64,000 bases of DNA from UBA9214 sp964443845 (GTDB taxonomy: Bacteria; Pseudomonadota; Gammaproteobacteria; UBA9214). Of this stretch, positions 1 to 8,061 are shown piece after piece. The DNA is taken from positions 81,248 to 145,247 of the forward strand of contig CAYUFA010000001.1 of NCBI GenBank assembly GCA_964443845.1, written 5' to 3'. Numbering within the stretch: the first letter of the stretch is position 1; each line of letters starts with the position of its first letter. The notes beneath the pieces are model-generated. The model did not search any database. It was not told where the DNA came from and saw nothing but the letters and a program-made list of their open reading frames with translations. Both the position numbers and the translations under genes were made by a program.

Positions 1-12
1 ACGGTATCCCTC

Positions 13-270
13 ATGGCACGTGTCAAGATTTTCAGTACGGCCCACTGTCCTTTCTGCACCAAGGCCAAGCATCTGCTCACCAAGTGGAAGATCCCCTATG
101 ACGAAGCAATGATCGATTCGGACGTGGCTGCCCGGCGCGAATTCGCCAAAGTCACCAATGGCGCACGCACCGTACCCCAGATCGTGATTGACGGCGTCTG
201 TATCGGCGGTTTCACCGAGCTGACCGAACTGCACATGGATGACAGGCTCGACCACCTGGTCGAACCGTAG
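13..270 (+). CDS. grxC: Glutaredoxin (GrxC-type)
   Basis: An 85-residue cytosolic dithiol glutaredoxin, the usual size for Grx3. The redox centre CPFC lies at residues 12-15, followed by the cis-proline segment TVPQI near residue 53 and the glutathione-binding GG pair at about 65-66. The family reduces protein disulfides and protein-glutathione mixed disulfides using glutathione. The start has no strong Shine-Dalgarno, but it puts the first beta strand (VKIFST) where the family has it. The DUF1820 gene follows 16 bases after the stop, so the two are probably cotranscribed. Confidence 0.93.
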   Translation: MARVKIFSTAHCPFCTKAKHLLTKWKIPYDEAMIDSDVAARREFAKVTNGARTVPQIVIDGVCIGGFTELTELHMDDRLDHLVEP

Positions 271-286
271 CGCGGCACGGACCTCC

Positions 287-625
287 ATGAAAGATCGCAA
301 GATTTTCCGTATCAGCTTCTACAATCGCGGCGCCATCTACGAACTCTACGCCCGCAGCGTACAGCACAGCGACCTGTATGCCTTCGTGGATGTTGAGGGC
401 ATCATCTTCGGGGAGCGCAGCGCCATCGTGATCGATCCGTCCGAGGAACGGCTCAAGACCGAGTTCCAGGGCGTACGGCGCACCAGCATCCCCCTGCAGT
501 CGATCATCCGCATCGACGAAGTCGAACGCGAGGGCAGCAACCGCATAATCGAGCCCGACGGCAAACCCGGCAAGGTCACGCCCTTCCCGGCGCCACCCGG
601 GAGCGGGCACCGGTCCGACCCGTAG
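287..625 (+). CDS. DUF1820 family protein
   Basis: A 112-residue soluble protein. The N-terminal segment (KIFRISFYNRG, then YELYARSV and DLYAFVDVEGIIFGE) is the signature of DUF1820, a small gammaproteobacterial family of unknown function. The C-terminus is a proline- and glycine-rich tail. An in-frame start lies upstream inside the glutaredoxin gene, but the ATG at 287 gives the family N-terminus directly. It sits just downstream of the glutaredoxin gene on the same strand. Function unknown. Confidence 0.8.
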   Translation: MKDRKIFRISFYNRGAIYELYARSVQHSDLYAFVDVEGIIFGERSAIVIDPSEERLKTEFQGVRRTSIPLQSIIRIDEVEREGSNRIIEPDGKPGKVTPFPAPPGSGHRSDP

Positions 626-641
626 CCCGGCGCGCCGGTGC

Positions 642-670
642 TTGCCTTCCGACCTGAACTGGCGTCCAAT
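642..670 (+). promoter_or_regulatory. Candidate sigma70 promoter
   Basis: TTGCCT at 642-647 and TCCAAT at 665-670 are separated by 17 bases, upstream of the gene starting at 707. This was judged by eye only. Confidence 0.35.
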
Positions 671-706
671 AGAGATTGAAAAACAAACGGAATCTGGAGG
701 AGTTCC

Positions 707-1132
707 ATGGACTATGCACACGTCATCACCCCGAAAAAACTGACCAACATGCAGGACATGGAGGTGCATGTGAATGGTCCGGACGGGGCGAACCGGCTGT
801 ATATCTACAGCGGCATGGCCGAGGTCGAACTCTGTGGCGGCCTGCCCCATCCGCGCTGGTCCCTGGAAGTGATCTGCTTCAATATCGGCCGCAAATACAA
901 CTGCAGCGGCGGCGATGAGGTCCTCAAGATCGTTGCCTCGGCCGCGCTGGCCGGCGGGCGCACGGACGGTGTGGCCAGTTTCGCCGGCTGGGAGATCTTC
1001 GGGGCGGCCGGGGAATATGATGAATCCGACTGCAAGGTACGCATGAACATTGCCGCCGGTGCCCGCGACACTCAGGCCTACCTCGAACAGATCTGCTTCC
1101 ACGTCCACGTACTTGCCAGGGTGAACGGCTGA
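707..1132 (+). CDS. Conserved-looking hypothetical protein, soluble
   Basis: A 141-residue protein I do not recognise. There is no signal peptide or membrane segment. It contains three scattered cysteines in the first half (near residues 43, 57 and 66) and two near the C-terminus, and patches that look like a beta-sandwich core (ANRLYIYSGMAEVEL, SLEVICFNIGR, GWEIFGAAGEYD). A good Shine-Dalgarno (GGAGGAG, 6 bases before ATG) and a plausible promoter at 642-670 support expression as its own unit. It is not obviously part of an operon: 91 bases separate it from the convergent small gene downstream. Confidence 0.7.
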   Translation: MDYAHVITPKKLTNMQDMEVHVNGPDGANRLYIYSGMAEVELCGGLPHPRWSLEVICFNIGRKYNCSGGDEVLKIVASAALAGGRTDGVASFAGWEIFGAAGEYDESDCKVRMNIAAGARDTQAYLEQICFHVHVLARVNG

Positions 1133-1223
1133 GTGGGACGGCAACCGGCCGCCGCTGCCAGCCCCCTGCGAGATATCGGCCCCGCCCGCACCGGCAGGGT
1201 CGCGGGACAGGATGCAGCAGGTT

Positions 1224-1481
1224 TTAGTGGCTGCCCTGCAGCGCCCGCATCCGCACCCGCCAGCGCGCCGGAAACTCCAGGATTCCACGCGAACGGCGCA
1301 GCGCACGCAGGTACAGGCGGGAGGCTCGAAAACCCTCGCGGAATGACTGCTTCATGAATTCCACCCGGTCCAGCTGGCCACCCTTGAGGCCATGGCGGAA
1401 CCCTGCGCAGAAGCGCTCCTTGATCAGGGTGGGAGGAATGCGGATCCCCACTTCCTCCGGCTCCGGATAATGCACGTCCAT
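1224..1481 (-). CDS. Small basic hypothetical protein
   Basis: An 85-residue protein beginning MDVHYPEPEEVG. The first 20 residues are acidic and proline-rich; the rest is strongly basic (RASRLYLRALRRSRG). The ATG at 1481 is chosen because a GAGGTG Shine-Dalgarno lies 5 to 6 bases upstream; longer in-frame starts run into unrelated-looking sequence. It converges on the 707-1132 gene and diverges from msrA. Function unknown. Confidence 0.55.
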   Translation of the reverse strand: MDVHYPEPEEVGIRIPPTLIKERFCAGFRHGLKGGQLDRVEFMKQSFREGFRASRLYLRALRRSRGILEFPARWRVRMRALQGSH

Positions 1482-1822
1482 CGCGACACCTCGCTGTTTC
1501 GCTGCCACCTGAACAAGATATCGGCGCTCCGTCGCACGCTTTAAATTCATGTAACTATATGATATAAATACATTTATAGACAAGACAGGGGGTCTTGCCG
1601 GGTGCGGGACGGGCACGAACCGCGTGCGTGGGCCGCGTGACGGCCTGCAGGACGCAGGTCGCTGCGCTCCCGGCCCTGGCGCGCGGATACGGAAGACCGC
1701 CAGCGGTCTGCCCCCTGCCCGGTACAAACCGGGAGGAACACGGGCTCCCCCGACCGGCCGTGAAACAAAAGTTTCCGGACGCTGTCATTAGCGATACGGC
1801 AAATCCAGAGGCAGACTCACGC
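1482..1822 (+). other. Divergent intergenic region with AT-rich core
   Basis: There is no gene in these 341 bases. A markedly AT-rich stretch at about 1540-1582 (TATATGATATAAAT core) stands out from the GC-rich surroundings and probably holds promoters for the divergent small gene and msrA. I could not assign clean -35/-10 pairs. Confidence 0.4.
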
Positions 1823-2458
1823 ATGAACACATTTCTGATCCGGCGCTGGTACCTGGCACTTGTGTATGCCTGCGCCCTCCTCGCGACACCGGCGGCATAC
1901 GCGGACCAGCCGGTAACGCCGGGCGCCGCCATCGCAACCTTTGCCGGCGGCTGCTTCTGGTGTATGGAGCCACCGTTCGACAAGATTGACGGGGTCCTCT
2001 CCACGATCGTGGGCTACACCGGGGGCACCATGCAGAACCCGACCTACAAGGATGTGTCGAAGGGGGGTACGGGACACGCCGAATCAGTACAGATCACCTA
2101 CGACCCGAAACGGGTCAGCTACCAGCAGCTGCTGAATGTGTTCTGGCACAATGTCGACCCGACCAGTGCCGATGGCCAGTTCTGTGACTGGGGCGACCAG
2201 TACCGCAGTGAAATCTTCTATCACACACCCGAGCAGAAGCGCCTCGCCGAACAGTCGAAGGCCGAACTGGAAAAGACCAAGCCGTTCAAGGGAGCGATCG
2301 TCACCCGGATCACGGCCGCGGGGAAATTCTGGCCGGCTGAGGAATATCACCAGAAGTACTATCAGAAAAATCCGCTGCGCTACAAGTTCTATCGCTATGG
2401 CTGCGGGCGCGACAAGCGCCTGGAAGAGCTGTGGGGCAAGTCGGACAGCGCACACTGA
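1823..2458 (+). CDS. msrA: Exported peptide methionine sulfoxide reductase MsrA
   Basis: A 211-residue MsrA, which reduces the S-epimer of methionine sulfoxide in proteins. The active-site motif GCFWC is at about residues 43-47, followed by the family blocks YTGG, GHAESV and the substrate-pocket W/D segment (DWGDQYRS). Residues 1-28 form a signal peptide (basic start, hydrophobic LALVYACALLATPA core, AYA before the mature end), so it should work in the periplasm. The ATG at 1823 is chosen because it starts that signal peptide; the longer in-frame extension is low-complexity. It is a stand-alone gene with a weak upstream GAGG. Confidence 0.93.
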   Translation: MNTFLIRRWYLALVYACALLATPAAYADQPVTPGAAIATFAGGCFWCMEPPFDKIDGVLSTIVGYTGGTMQNPTYKDVSKGGTGHAESVQITYDPKRVSYQQLLNVFWHNVDPTSADGQFCDWGDQYRSEIFYHTPEQKRLAEQSKAELEKTKPFKGAIVTRITAAGKFWPAEEYHQKYYQKNPLRYKFYRYGCGRDKRLEELWGKSDSAH

Positions 2459-2593
2459 GCGCCCGTCCCCGGCGCTGAATCCGCAACCACCTGCACTCCG
2501 CGGCGGATTCCCGCCCGGTCACCCGCCCACGGCATGATCACACCCGCACGCCCGGCCGGACGGTGGTGGACGCGGGCAATGACCGGACAGCCG

Positions 2594-2779
2594 CTAGTGC
2601 CAGAAGAAGAATTCGACTGTGGGATTCCGGTGGTGCCGCTGCAGCTTGCGCTCGTAATGCGCGATCCTCATGACCAGCACGCCGGCCACAATCAGCAGCA
2701 TGGCCACGATGATCGACAACAGGGGCGGGTAGAGCACCAGCAACAACCCGGCAACGATGAGTATTGCGCCTGCAAGCAT
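2594..2779 (-). CDS. Small membrane protein, DUF3096-like
   Basis: A 61-residue protein with two transmembrane helices (about residues 3-18 and 22-42) and a basic, histidine-rich cytoplasmic tail. The hydrophobic pattern (LIVAGLLLVLYPPLLSIIVA) resembles the two-helix DUF3096 family. The Shine-Dalgarno CCGGAG lies just upstream of the ATG at 2779. Role unknown; small helical hairpins of this kind are common inner-membrane proteins. Confidence 0.65.
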   Translation of the reverse strand: MLAGAILIVAGLLLVLYPPLLSIIVAMLLIVAGVLVMRIAHYERKLQRHHRNPTVEFFFWH

Positions 2780-2931
2780 GATTCACTCCGGAAAATTCAC
2801 CAGACCTGTCTTCAAGTTCGGGGCGCAACGGCACAAATTCAAGTGACCCGCGGCGCAGCGCCCGTATCCTGCTGCCGGGACCGCCACCGTGGAAGCACAC
2901 CGGCCGGCCTGTGGCAGGCCGGCAAGGGGTA

Positions 2932-3978
2932 TCAGGGCGTGCGGGTGGCGATGCCGGCACCGTACTCCCGGCCGCGCACCGGTACCAGGTTGCCGAGGAA
3001 CTGCAGGCTGGCCGCCTCCCAGGAGAAGCGCATGGCGCAGGCGCGGACGTGCTCCCGGGGCAGTTCCAGCGCCGCCATGGCCGCCCTGCCCAGGTCGGCA
3101 TCCAGTATCCCGCCAGCACCCTGCTGCACGACATCGACCGGACCCGTGACCGGATAGGCGGCCACCGGTACCCCACAGGCCATCGCTTCCAGCAGCACGA
3201 GGCCGAACGTGTCCGTCAGGCTGGGGAACACGAACACGTCGGCCGCGGCGAGATAGCGTGCCAGTTCCGCACCGAAGCGATACCCGGCGAACATCGCCCG
3301 CGGATAGCGCCTGCGCAACTCCGCCAGCGCGGGCCCGTCACCGATCACGCACTTGCTGCCGGGCAGGTCCAGGTCGAGGAAGGCCGTCAGATTCTTTTCG
3401 ACCGCAATGCGCCCGGCATAGGCGAACACCGGGCGCGCCAATCCCAGTTCCTGTCGCTCGTCCGGGCGGAACAGGGTGGTATCGACGCCCCTGGACCAGC
3501 GCGCAAGATTGCGGAATCGCCAGCGCCTGAGCCGTCGTTCCTGGCTCGGGGTAGCCACCAGCGTGCACGCGGCCGCGCGGTGAAAACGCCGCACCAGGGC
3601 ATAGGACACGGGCAACGGCACCGGGATGCGCCTGCGGAGGTATTCGGGAAACTGGGTGTGATAGGAGGTGGTGAATTCCAGTGCATTGCGCAGACAGTAC
3701 CTGCGCGCGGCCAGTCCGAGCGGACCTTCGGTGGCAATATGGATGTGATCCGGTGCCAGTCGCTCGAGACGCCGGGCAACCGCGCGATACGGCAGTATTG
3801 CCAGCCGGATCTCGGGATAGGTCGGACAGGGCAGGGTACGATGCTCCTGCACGGACAGCACCTCCACTGTGTGCCCCAGGGCAACCAGCGTTTGCCGTGT
3901 CTGTTGCAGCGTATTGACCACACCGTTGACCTGCGGTGTCCAGGCGTCGGTGACGATGGCGATCGAGACAGCGGCCAT
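2932..3978 (-). CDS. GT4 glycosyltransferase (glycolipid type)
   Basis: A 348-residue GT-B fold enzyme. The N-terminal acceptor domain starts SIAIVTDAWTPQVNGV; the C-terminal nucleotide-sugar domain has FAYAGRIAVEKN at about residue 190 and the donor-binding segment DTFGLVLLEAMACGVPV at about 260 (E-x7-E motif). This resembles the mannosyl- or glucosyl-transferases acting on diacylglycerol or phosphatidylinositol lipids (MgtA/SQDX-like). The ATG at 3978 is preferred over 3990 because AGGAG lies just before it, though the spacing is short. It diverges from the PAP2 gene. A phosphate-box-like site sits 50 to 67 bases upstream, suggesting induction by phosphate starvation (inference). Confidence 0.85.
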   Translation of the reverse strand: MAAVSIAIVTDAWTPQVNGVVNTLQQTRQTLVALGHTVEVLSVQEHRTLPCPTYPEIRLAILPYRAVARRLERLAPDHIHIATEGPLGLAARRYCLRNALEFTTSYHTQFPEYLRRRIPVPLPVSYALVRRFHRAAACTLVATPSQERRLRRWRFRNLARWSRGVDTTLFRPDERQELGLARPVFAYAGRIAVEKNLTAFLDLDLPGSKCVIGDGPALAELRRRYPRAMFAGYRFGAELARYLAAADVFVFPSLTDTFGLVLLEAMACGVPVAAYPVTGPVDVVQQGAGGILDADLGRAAMAALELPREHVRACAMRFSWEAASLQFLGNLVPVRGREYGAGIATRTP

Positions 3979-4027
3979 GACTCCTGCCATGCATGCAAGT
4001 TGCAGACGCCAAGTATCCGGACCACGG

Positions 4028-4045
4028 GTGACAGTTTGATTGCAT
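4028..4045 (-). promoter_or_regulatory. Candidate PhoB box upstream of the GT4 gene
   Basis: Read on the minus strand the site is ATGCAATCAAACTGTCAC. By my count 13 of 18 bases match two CTGTCAT repeats with a 4-base spacer, the E. coli pho box. A -10-like GATACT follows 10 bases further on, the geometry of PhoB-activated promoters. Seen by eye; not scored against a matrix. Confidence 0.4.
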
Positions 4046-4082
4046 ATTCATGACCGGACGGTTACGCCGCGCCCGCCCCGGA

Positions 4083-4111
4083 CTGTCACGAAAAATACAC
4101 ACAACCGTCAT
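4083..4111 (+). promoter_or_regulatory. Candidate PhoB box repeats upstream of the PAP2 gene
   Basis: CTGTCAC (4083-4089) and CCGTCAT (4105-4111) are spaced 22 bases apart, two 11-base pho-box periods, with a weak middle copy and A-rich spacers. They lie about 57 bases upstream of the PAP2 start. Confidence 0.35.
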
Positions 4112-4167
4112 CGAATCGTTGCAATCCTCTGGCACAGTCGTGACAGCTCAATACGAGGATTTCCCCC

Positions 4168-4722
4168 ATGGAGACCCCCGGCATGCTGTGGCAGGTAGCC
4201 CGCAAGCTCGACAGCGCAGACGTGACGCTGTGTGCATCCTGCAACCGGCTCAGCCGTTCCCTGCCGGTGCGCGACACCTTCCGCACGGTCAGCCGGCTGG
4301 GTGACGGCGTCATCTGGTACAGCATCATGGGCCTGCTGCCGATCAGCGGCGGCCTGCCGGGCCTGGCGATCGCAGCGCACATGGCGGGTACCGCGCTGGC
4401 GGGCCTGCTGGTGTACAAGCTCACGAAACTGCTGTCAGGACGGGAACGACCGTACGTACAGCATGGTGACCGGGTTGACTGCGCCATGCCACCGCTGGAC
4501 CGCTACAGTTTTCCCTCCGGGCATACCCTGCATGCCGTCTGCTTCAGCATCGTCCTGTGCATGTACCTGCCCGCCCTGGCCTGGCTGCTGCTGCCATTCA
4601 CGCTGCTGGTTGCCCTGTCACGCATGGTACTGGGACTGCACTACCCCAGCGACGTACTGGCCGGCGCGCTCATCGGCGCCGTGCTGGCGTGGGCCAGCTG
4701 CGGTCTGGTTGCGGGCCTGTAG
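4168..4722 (+). CDS. PAP2-family membrane phosphatase
   Basis: A 184-residue integral membrane phosphatase. The three catalytic motifs are present in order: K-x6-RP (KLLSGRERP, about residue 90), PSGH (about 115, catalytic His) and SR-x5-HYPSD (about 152-162, second catalytic His). Five or so hydrophobic helices surround them. PAP2 enzymes in bacteria dephosphorylate phosphatidic acid, phosphatidylglycerol phosphate or undecaprenyl diphosphate; the sequence does not decide which. It diverges from the GT4 gene and converges on dgkA, whose product makes phosphatidic acid, so a role in phosphatidate/diacylglycerol balance is plausible (inference). Tandem phosphate-box-like repeats lie upstream. 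Confidence 0.88.
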   Translation: METPGMLWQVARKLDSADVTLCASCNRLSRSLPVRDTFRTVSRLGDGVIWYSIMGLLPISGGLPGLAIAAHMAGTALAGLLVYKLTKLLSGRERPYVQHGDRVDCAMPPLDRYSFPSGHTLHAVCFSIVLCMYLPALAWLLLPFTLLVALSRMVLGLHYPSDVLAGALIGAVLAWASCGLVAGL

Positions 4723-4801
4723 AAGCTGCCTGCGCTGACCCCGGGCAGCAGTGCGTGAGGAACGTGCCCCGCCCACCGGGACGGCGGGAGCGGGATGGGA
4801 T

Positions 4802-5191
4802 CTAGTGCGAGGAGGTCGCGATGAAGTTGTCATGGATGATCAGCCCCCAGCAGATCACCGTCATCCAGAGGCTGATGAACACCGCGGCCGACCCCATGTC
4901 CTTGGCACGCCCGGAGAGCATGTGCAGGTCCGCCCCGATCCGGTCGACCACCGCCTCGATCGCGGAGTTCAGCAGTTCCACGACCAGCACGAACAGACAG
5001 CTCCCGATCAGCAACGCCCGCTCCACCCCGGTGTGTCCGACCCAGAGGGCCGCGGGGACCAGGAAGATGCACAGCACCAGCTCCTGGCGAAACGCGGCCT
5101 CGTTCTTCCAGGTCGCCCGGATCCCGGCGATGGAATACAACGCCGCATTCCAGATGCGCCGCAGACCACCCGCCTGGTTGTTGTTCGCCAT
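4802..5191 (-). CDS. dgkA: Diacylglycerol kinase DgkA
   Basis: A 129-residue three-helix membrane kinase, close to the 120 to 125 residues usual for the family. The signature EAAFRQE is near residue 31, VELLNSAIEAVVDR near 70 and GRAKDMGSAAV near 94, including the catalytic Glu and the metal-binding residues. It converts diacylglycerol to phosphatidic acid with ATP, recycling diacylglycerol. The ATG at 5191 has GGAG and GAGG upstream. It converges on the PAP2 gene and diverges from the plcP-like gene, which would itself release diacylglycerol. Confidence 0.95.
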   Translation of the reverse strand: MANNNQAGGLRRIWNAALYSIAGIRATWKNEAAFRQELVLCIFLVPAALWVGHTGVERALLIGSCLFVLVVELLNSAIEAVVDRIGADLHMLSGRAKDMGSAAVFISLWMTVICWGLIIHDNFIATSSH

Positions 5192-5268
5192 GCAGACCTC
5201 GCTCCAAAGGCGGCTGAGTGTACCCGCCGGCTGCAGCCACTGCCAGAGTGACCCCGTTACGGAAGGCA

Positions 5269-5286
5269 GTGTAGCAAAACCGTCAC
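5269..5286 (+). promoter_or_regulatory. Weak PhoB-box-like site upstream of the plcP-like gene
   Basis: GTGTAGCAAAACCGTCAC matches the double CTGTCAT repeat at about 12 of 18 bases. It lies only 22 bases before the ATG at 5309, too close for a normal leader, and its reverse complement holds a TACACT that could be the dgkA -10. Tentative. Confidence 0.18.
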
Positions 5287-5308
5287 GTTCGGTTGCCAGG
5301 ATCCCGCC

Positions 5309-6124
5309 ATGCAAGCAGACCCGGTAATGGTTCCCGCTCCCCGCCACTATCGCGCAATCTGGCTGTCGGACATTCACCTCGGCACCCGCGGCTGCAAGGC
5401 CGACTTCCTGCTGGATTTCCTGCGTCACACCGAGTCCGATTATCTCTACCTGGCCGGCGACATCATCGATGGCTGGGCGCTGCGCCGCTCCTGGTACTGG
5501 GACCAGAAACACAATGACGTGCTGCAGAAAATCATGCGCAAGGCGCGCAGGGGCACACGGGTCATCTATATTCCGGGCAACCACGACGAATTTGCGCGTG
5601 GCTATACCGGCCACCTGTTCGGCGGCATCGCGGTCGTGGAACACGCCGTCCATGAACTGGATGACGGGCGCCGGCTGCTGGTCCTGCATGGTGACGAATT
5701 CGACGGCGTCGTACGCCACGCGCGCTGGCTGGCAATACTCGGTGACCTGGCCTACAAGGCGGCACTGGCCCTCAACCACTGGCTGCACGGCATCCGGCGC
5801 CGCATGGGATACCCCTACTGGTCCCTGTCCGCCTACCTCAAGCACCGGGTGAAAAATGCCGTGCAGTTCATCGATGATTTCGAACACCTGGTCGCGCGCG
5901 AGGCCCGCCTGCACGGGGTGGACGGCGTGGTCTGCGGCCACATCCACAAGGCCGGGCTCCGGGAAATCGACGGCCTGCTGTACTGCAACGACGGTGACTG
6001 GGTGGAGAGTTGCACGGCGCTCGTCGAAACCCGTGACGGCCGGCTTGAGATCCTGCACTGGACGGATGCCGGCAACCGCGTGCTGGCCAGCAGCAACGTC
6101 CCGCAACCGGCCGCCGCCGCCTGA
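5309..6124 (+). CDS. plcP: PlcP/LpxH-type metallophosphoesterase
   Basis: A 271-residue calcineurin-like phosphoesterase. The metal-binding motifs occur in order: SDIHLGT (about residue 20), GDIIDGW (about 50), GNHDEF (about 92), HGDEFD (about 126) and GHIHKAG (about 212). The sequence style (GTRGCKA, RRSWYWDQKHNDV, ARRGTRVIYIPGNHDEF) is closest to the PlcP group, phospholipase-C-like enzymes that remove phosphate head groups from membrane phospholipids during phosphate starvation; the group is often auto-annotated as UDP-2,3-diacylglucosamine diphosphatase (LpxH). The GT4 gene follows 31 bases after the stop, the known plcP-agt arrangement. An LpxH role cannot be excluded. Confidence 0.8.
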   Translation: MQADPVMVPAPRHYRAIWLSDIHLGTRGCKADFLLDFLRHTESDYLYLAGDIIDGWALRRSWYWDQKHNDVLQKIMRKARRGTRVIYIPGNHDEFARGYTGHLFGGIAVVEHAVHELDDGRRLLVLHGDEFDGVVRHARWLAILGDLAYKAALALNHWLHGIRRRMGYPYWSLSAYLKHRVKNAVQFIDDFEHLVAREARLHGVDGVVCGHIHKAGLREIDGLLYCNDGDWVESCTALVETRDGRLEILHWTDAGNRVLASSNVPQPAAAA

Positions 6125-6155
6125 CCAGGCCAGGACACCATCCGCCGGGGGATCC

Positions 6156-7355
6156 ATGAACATCCTGATGATATCCGACGTGTACTTTCCCAGGGTGAAC
6201 GGGGTGTCCACCTCGATCGCCACGTTCCGGCAGCAGTTGCGCGCTGCCGGCCACCGGGTATGTCTGATCGTTCCGGACTACGGACACGCGCACGGTGACG
6301 ATCCCGATGTCATCCGCATTCCCTCCCGCCGCCTGTGGATGGACCCGGAAGACCGCATGATGCGGCCGCATGCCGTCCAGGCCCTCGCAGCGGAGCTGCG
6401 CGAACGCCGTTTCGACCTGGTGCACATCCAGACCCCGTTCATCGCGCACCGGGTCGGGTTACGGCTGGCAAAACACCTGGGATTGCCGGTGCTGGAAACC
6501 TGTCACACCTATTTCGAGGAATACCTGTATCACTACATCCCGTTTCTCCCGCGCGCGCTGATGCAGGCAGCGGCACGTCATTTCACCCGCGTACAGTGCA
6601 ACCGCCTCGATGCCGTGGTCGTGCCGTCGCGGGCCATGCAGGACGTGTTGCGGGAATACGGCGTAAGCACTCCTGCATCGATCATTCCCACCGGCCTGCA
6701 ACTGGAGGAGCTCAGCGGCGGCTCGCGCGCGCGTTTCCGGCAGGCGCACGGCATCGCTGCCGCACAGCCGGTACTGGTGCACGTAGGCCGGGTGGCCCAT
6801 GAAAAGAACATCGAATTCCTGCTCGACGTCCTGCTTACGCTGCGGGAACGGTTCGCCGACATCCTGCTGGTGATCGCCGGCGAAGGCCCGGCCCGCAAGT
6901 CGCTGCAGGCGCGCGTGGACCGGGAAGACCTGCAGCCCCAGGTCCTGTTCGTTGACTACCTGCCGCGCGGCGAACCACTCTGGGACTGCTACTGTGCCGG
7001 GGACGTTTTCGTGTTCGCATCGGCCACGGAAACCCAGGGGCTGGTGCTGCTCGAGGCCATGGCGCTGGGTGTTCCCGTGGTCTCGACGGCCTTCATGGGC
7101 ACCCGCGACATCCTGCTGGGCGGCCGCGGCTGCCTGGTCGCGGAGCCGGCGGTCGGAGACTTTGCCGGGAAAGTGGCCCGTCTGCTGGAGCAGCCCGCGT
7201 TGCGCGCCCGGCTGGCACGGGAGGCACGCGGGTACGCCGCCGAGTGGACGGCCGAAACCACCACGGCACAACTGCTCGCATACTACACGGCGCTGGTCCC
7301 GCCGTCCGCGCCACACAGGCCGGCGGCACGGGGGCCGCTGTCCGCCATCCCCTGA
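6156..7355 (+). CDS. GT4 glycosyltransferase, Agt-like (diacylglycerol glycosylation)
   Basis: A 399-residue GT-B enzyme starting MNILMISDVYFPRVNGVS. It has the GT4 landmarks VHVGRVAHEKN (about residue 207), VIAGEGPARKSL (about 238) and ETQGLVLLEAMALGVPVV (about 290; E-x7-E donor motif). The last 20 or so residues are a proline- and arginine-rich tail. It follows the plcP-like gene by 31 bases with a CGGGGGA ribosome site. In several proteobacteria the gene next to plcP (agt) glycosylates the diacylglycerol that PlcP releases, giving phosphorus-free glycolipids; the same role is inferred here. The sugar donor is not readable from sequence. Confidence 0.85.
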   Translation: MNILMISDVYFPRVNGVSTSIATFRQQLRAAGHRVCLIVPDYGHAHGDDPDVIRIPSRRLWMDPEDRMMRPHAVQALAAELRERRFDLVHIQTPFIAHRVGLRLAKHLGLPVLETCHTYFEEYLYHYIPFLPRALMQAAARHFTRVQCNRLDAVVVPSRAMQDVLREYGVSTPASIIPTGLQLEELSGGSRARFRQAHGIAAAQPVLVHVGRVAHEKNIEFLLDVLLTLRERFADILLVIAGEGPARKSLQARVDREDLQPQVLFVDYLPRGEPLWDCYCAGDVFVFASATETQGLVLLEAMALGVPVVSTAFMGTRDILLGGRGCLVAEPAVGDFAGKVARLLEQPALRARLAREARGYAAEWTAETTTAQLLAYYTALVPPSAPHRPAARGPLSAIP

Positions 7356-7488
7356 ACGAGAGGGCGTGCGGGCGGTGAGCAGAGGACGGTGACCCCGGCC
7401 GCCTCGACCACCCGTGCTTGTCCGGCCACGGCAATCCGGGCAAACTCGAAGCACGCGTACACCACCCGGCTGCGGCGAGCGAAACACC

Positions 7489-8061
7489 ATGCAACTCCGG
7501 ATACTGCCATGCCGCCTCCTGACGGCCCTGCTGTGCCTGCAGCCCGTCTTCGCCGGTGCGCTCGAACGGCCGGTGAACGGACCCTACTTCGAGGACGATC
7601 GCATGCTGGTCGTCCTGACCCCGCGCACGCCCGCGCAGATGTCCGCGTTTTACGAGGCACGCGGATTTCCGCCGGCCGCACTGGAACGGATTCGCCACAC
7701 CTGCTTCATGACCCTGCGCATCGAGAACCGCAGCCGGGATGTGCTCTGGGTGGATCTCGGGCAATGGCATTTTTACGCGGACGGGAAGGAGATCCCCCGG
7801 CTCGGTGAGCACTACTGGCAGCAGCAGTGGGATGAAATCCACCTGCGCCAGGCGAGCCGTTCCACCTTCGGGTGGACCCAGTTTCCGCAGCTGCGCGACC
7901 TGCAACCGGAGGAACCGGTCGGCGGCAACCTGGTATTCCCGGGCAATACCCGCCGGATCAATATCGATGCCATGCTGCAGACCGGTGCGCAGCGCACCGG
8001 TCCGGTCATTCACCTCGGCTTCGGTAACGTGGCCTGCCGGCAGGACAGCCCAGCATCATGA
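7489..8061 (+). CDS. Exported hypothetical protein
   Basis: A 190-residue protein with a clear signal peptide (MQLRILPCRLLTALLCLQP, cleavage near AGA at about 23). The mature part has a beta-rich look (CFMTLRIENRSRDVLWVDL, VGGNLVFPGN), like a periplasmic beta-sandwich. The ATG at 7489 is preferred over longer in-frame starts because it begins the signal peptide. Its last four bases overlap the start of the TlpA-like gene (ATGA), indicating translational coupling and a shared periplasmic location. Family not recognised. Confidence 0.75.
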   Translation: MQLRILPCRLLTALLCLQPVFAGALERPVNGPYFEDDRMLVVLTPRTPAQMSAFYEARGFPPAALERIRHTCFMTLRIENRSRDVLWVDLGQWHFYADGKEIPRLGEHYWQQQWDEIHLRQASRSTFGWTQFPQLRDLQPEEPVGGNLVFPGNTRRINIDAMLQTGAQRTGPVIHLGFGNVACRQDSPAS

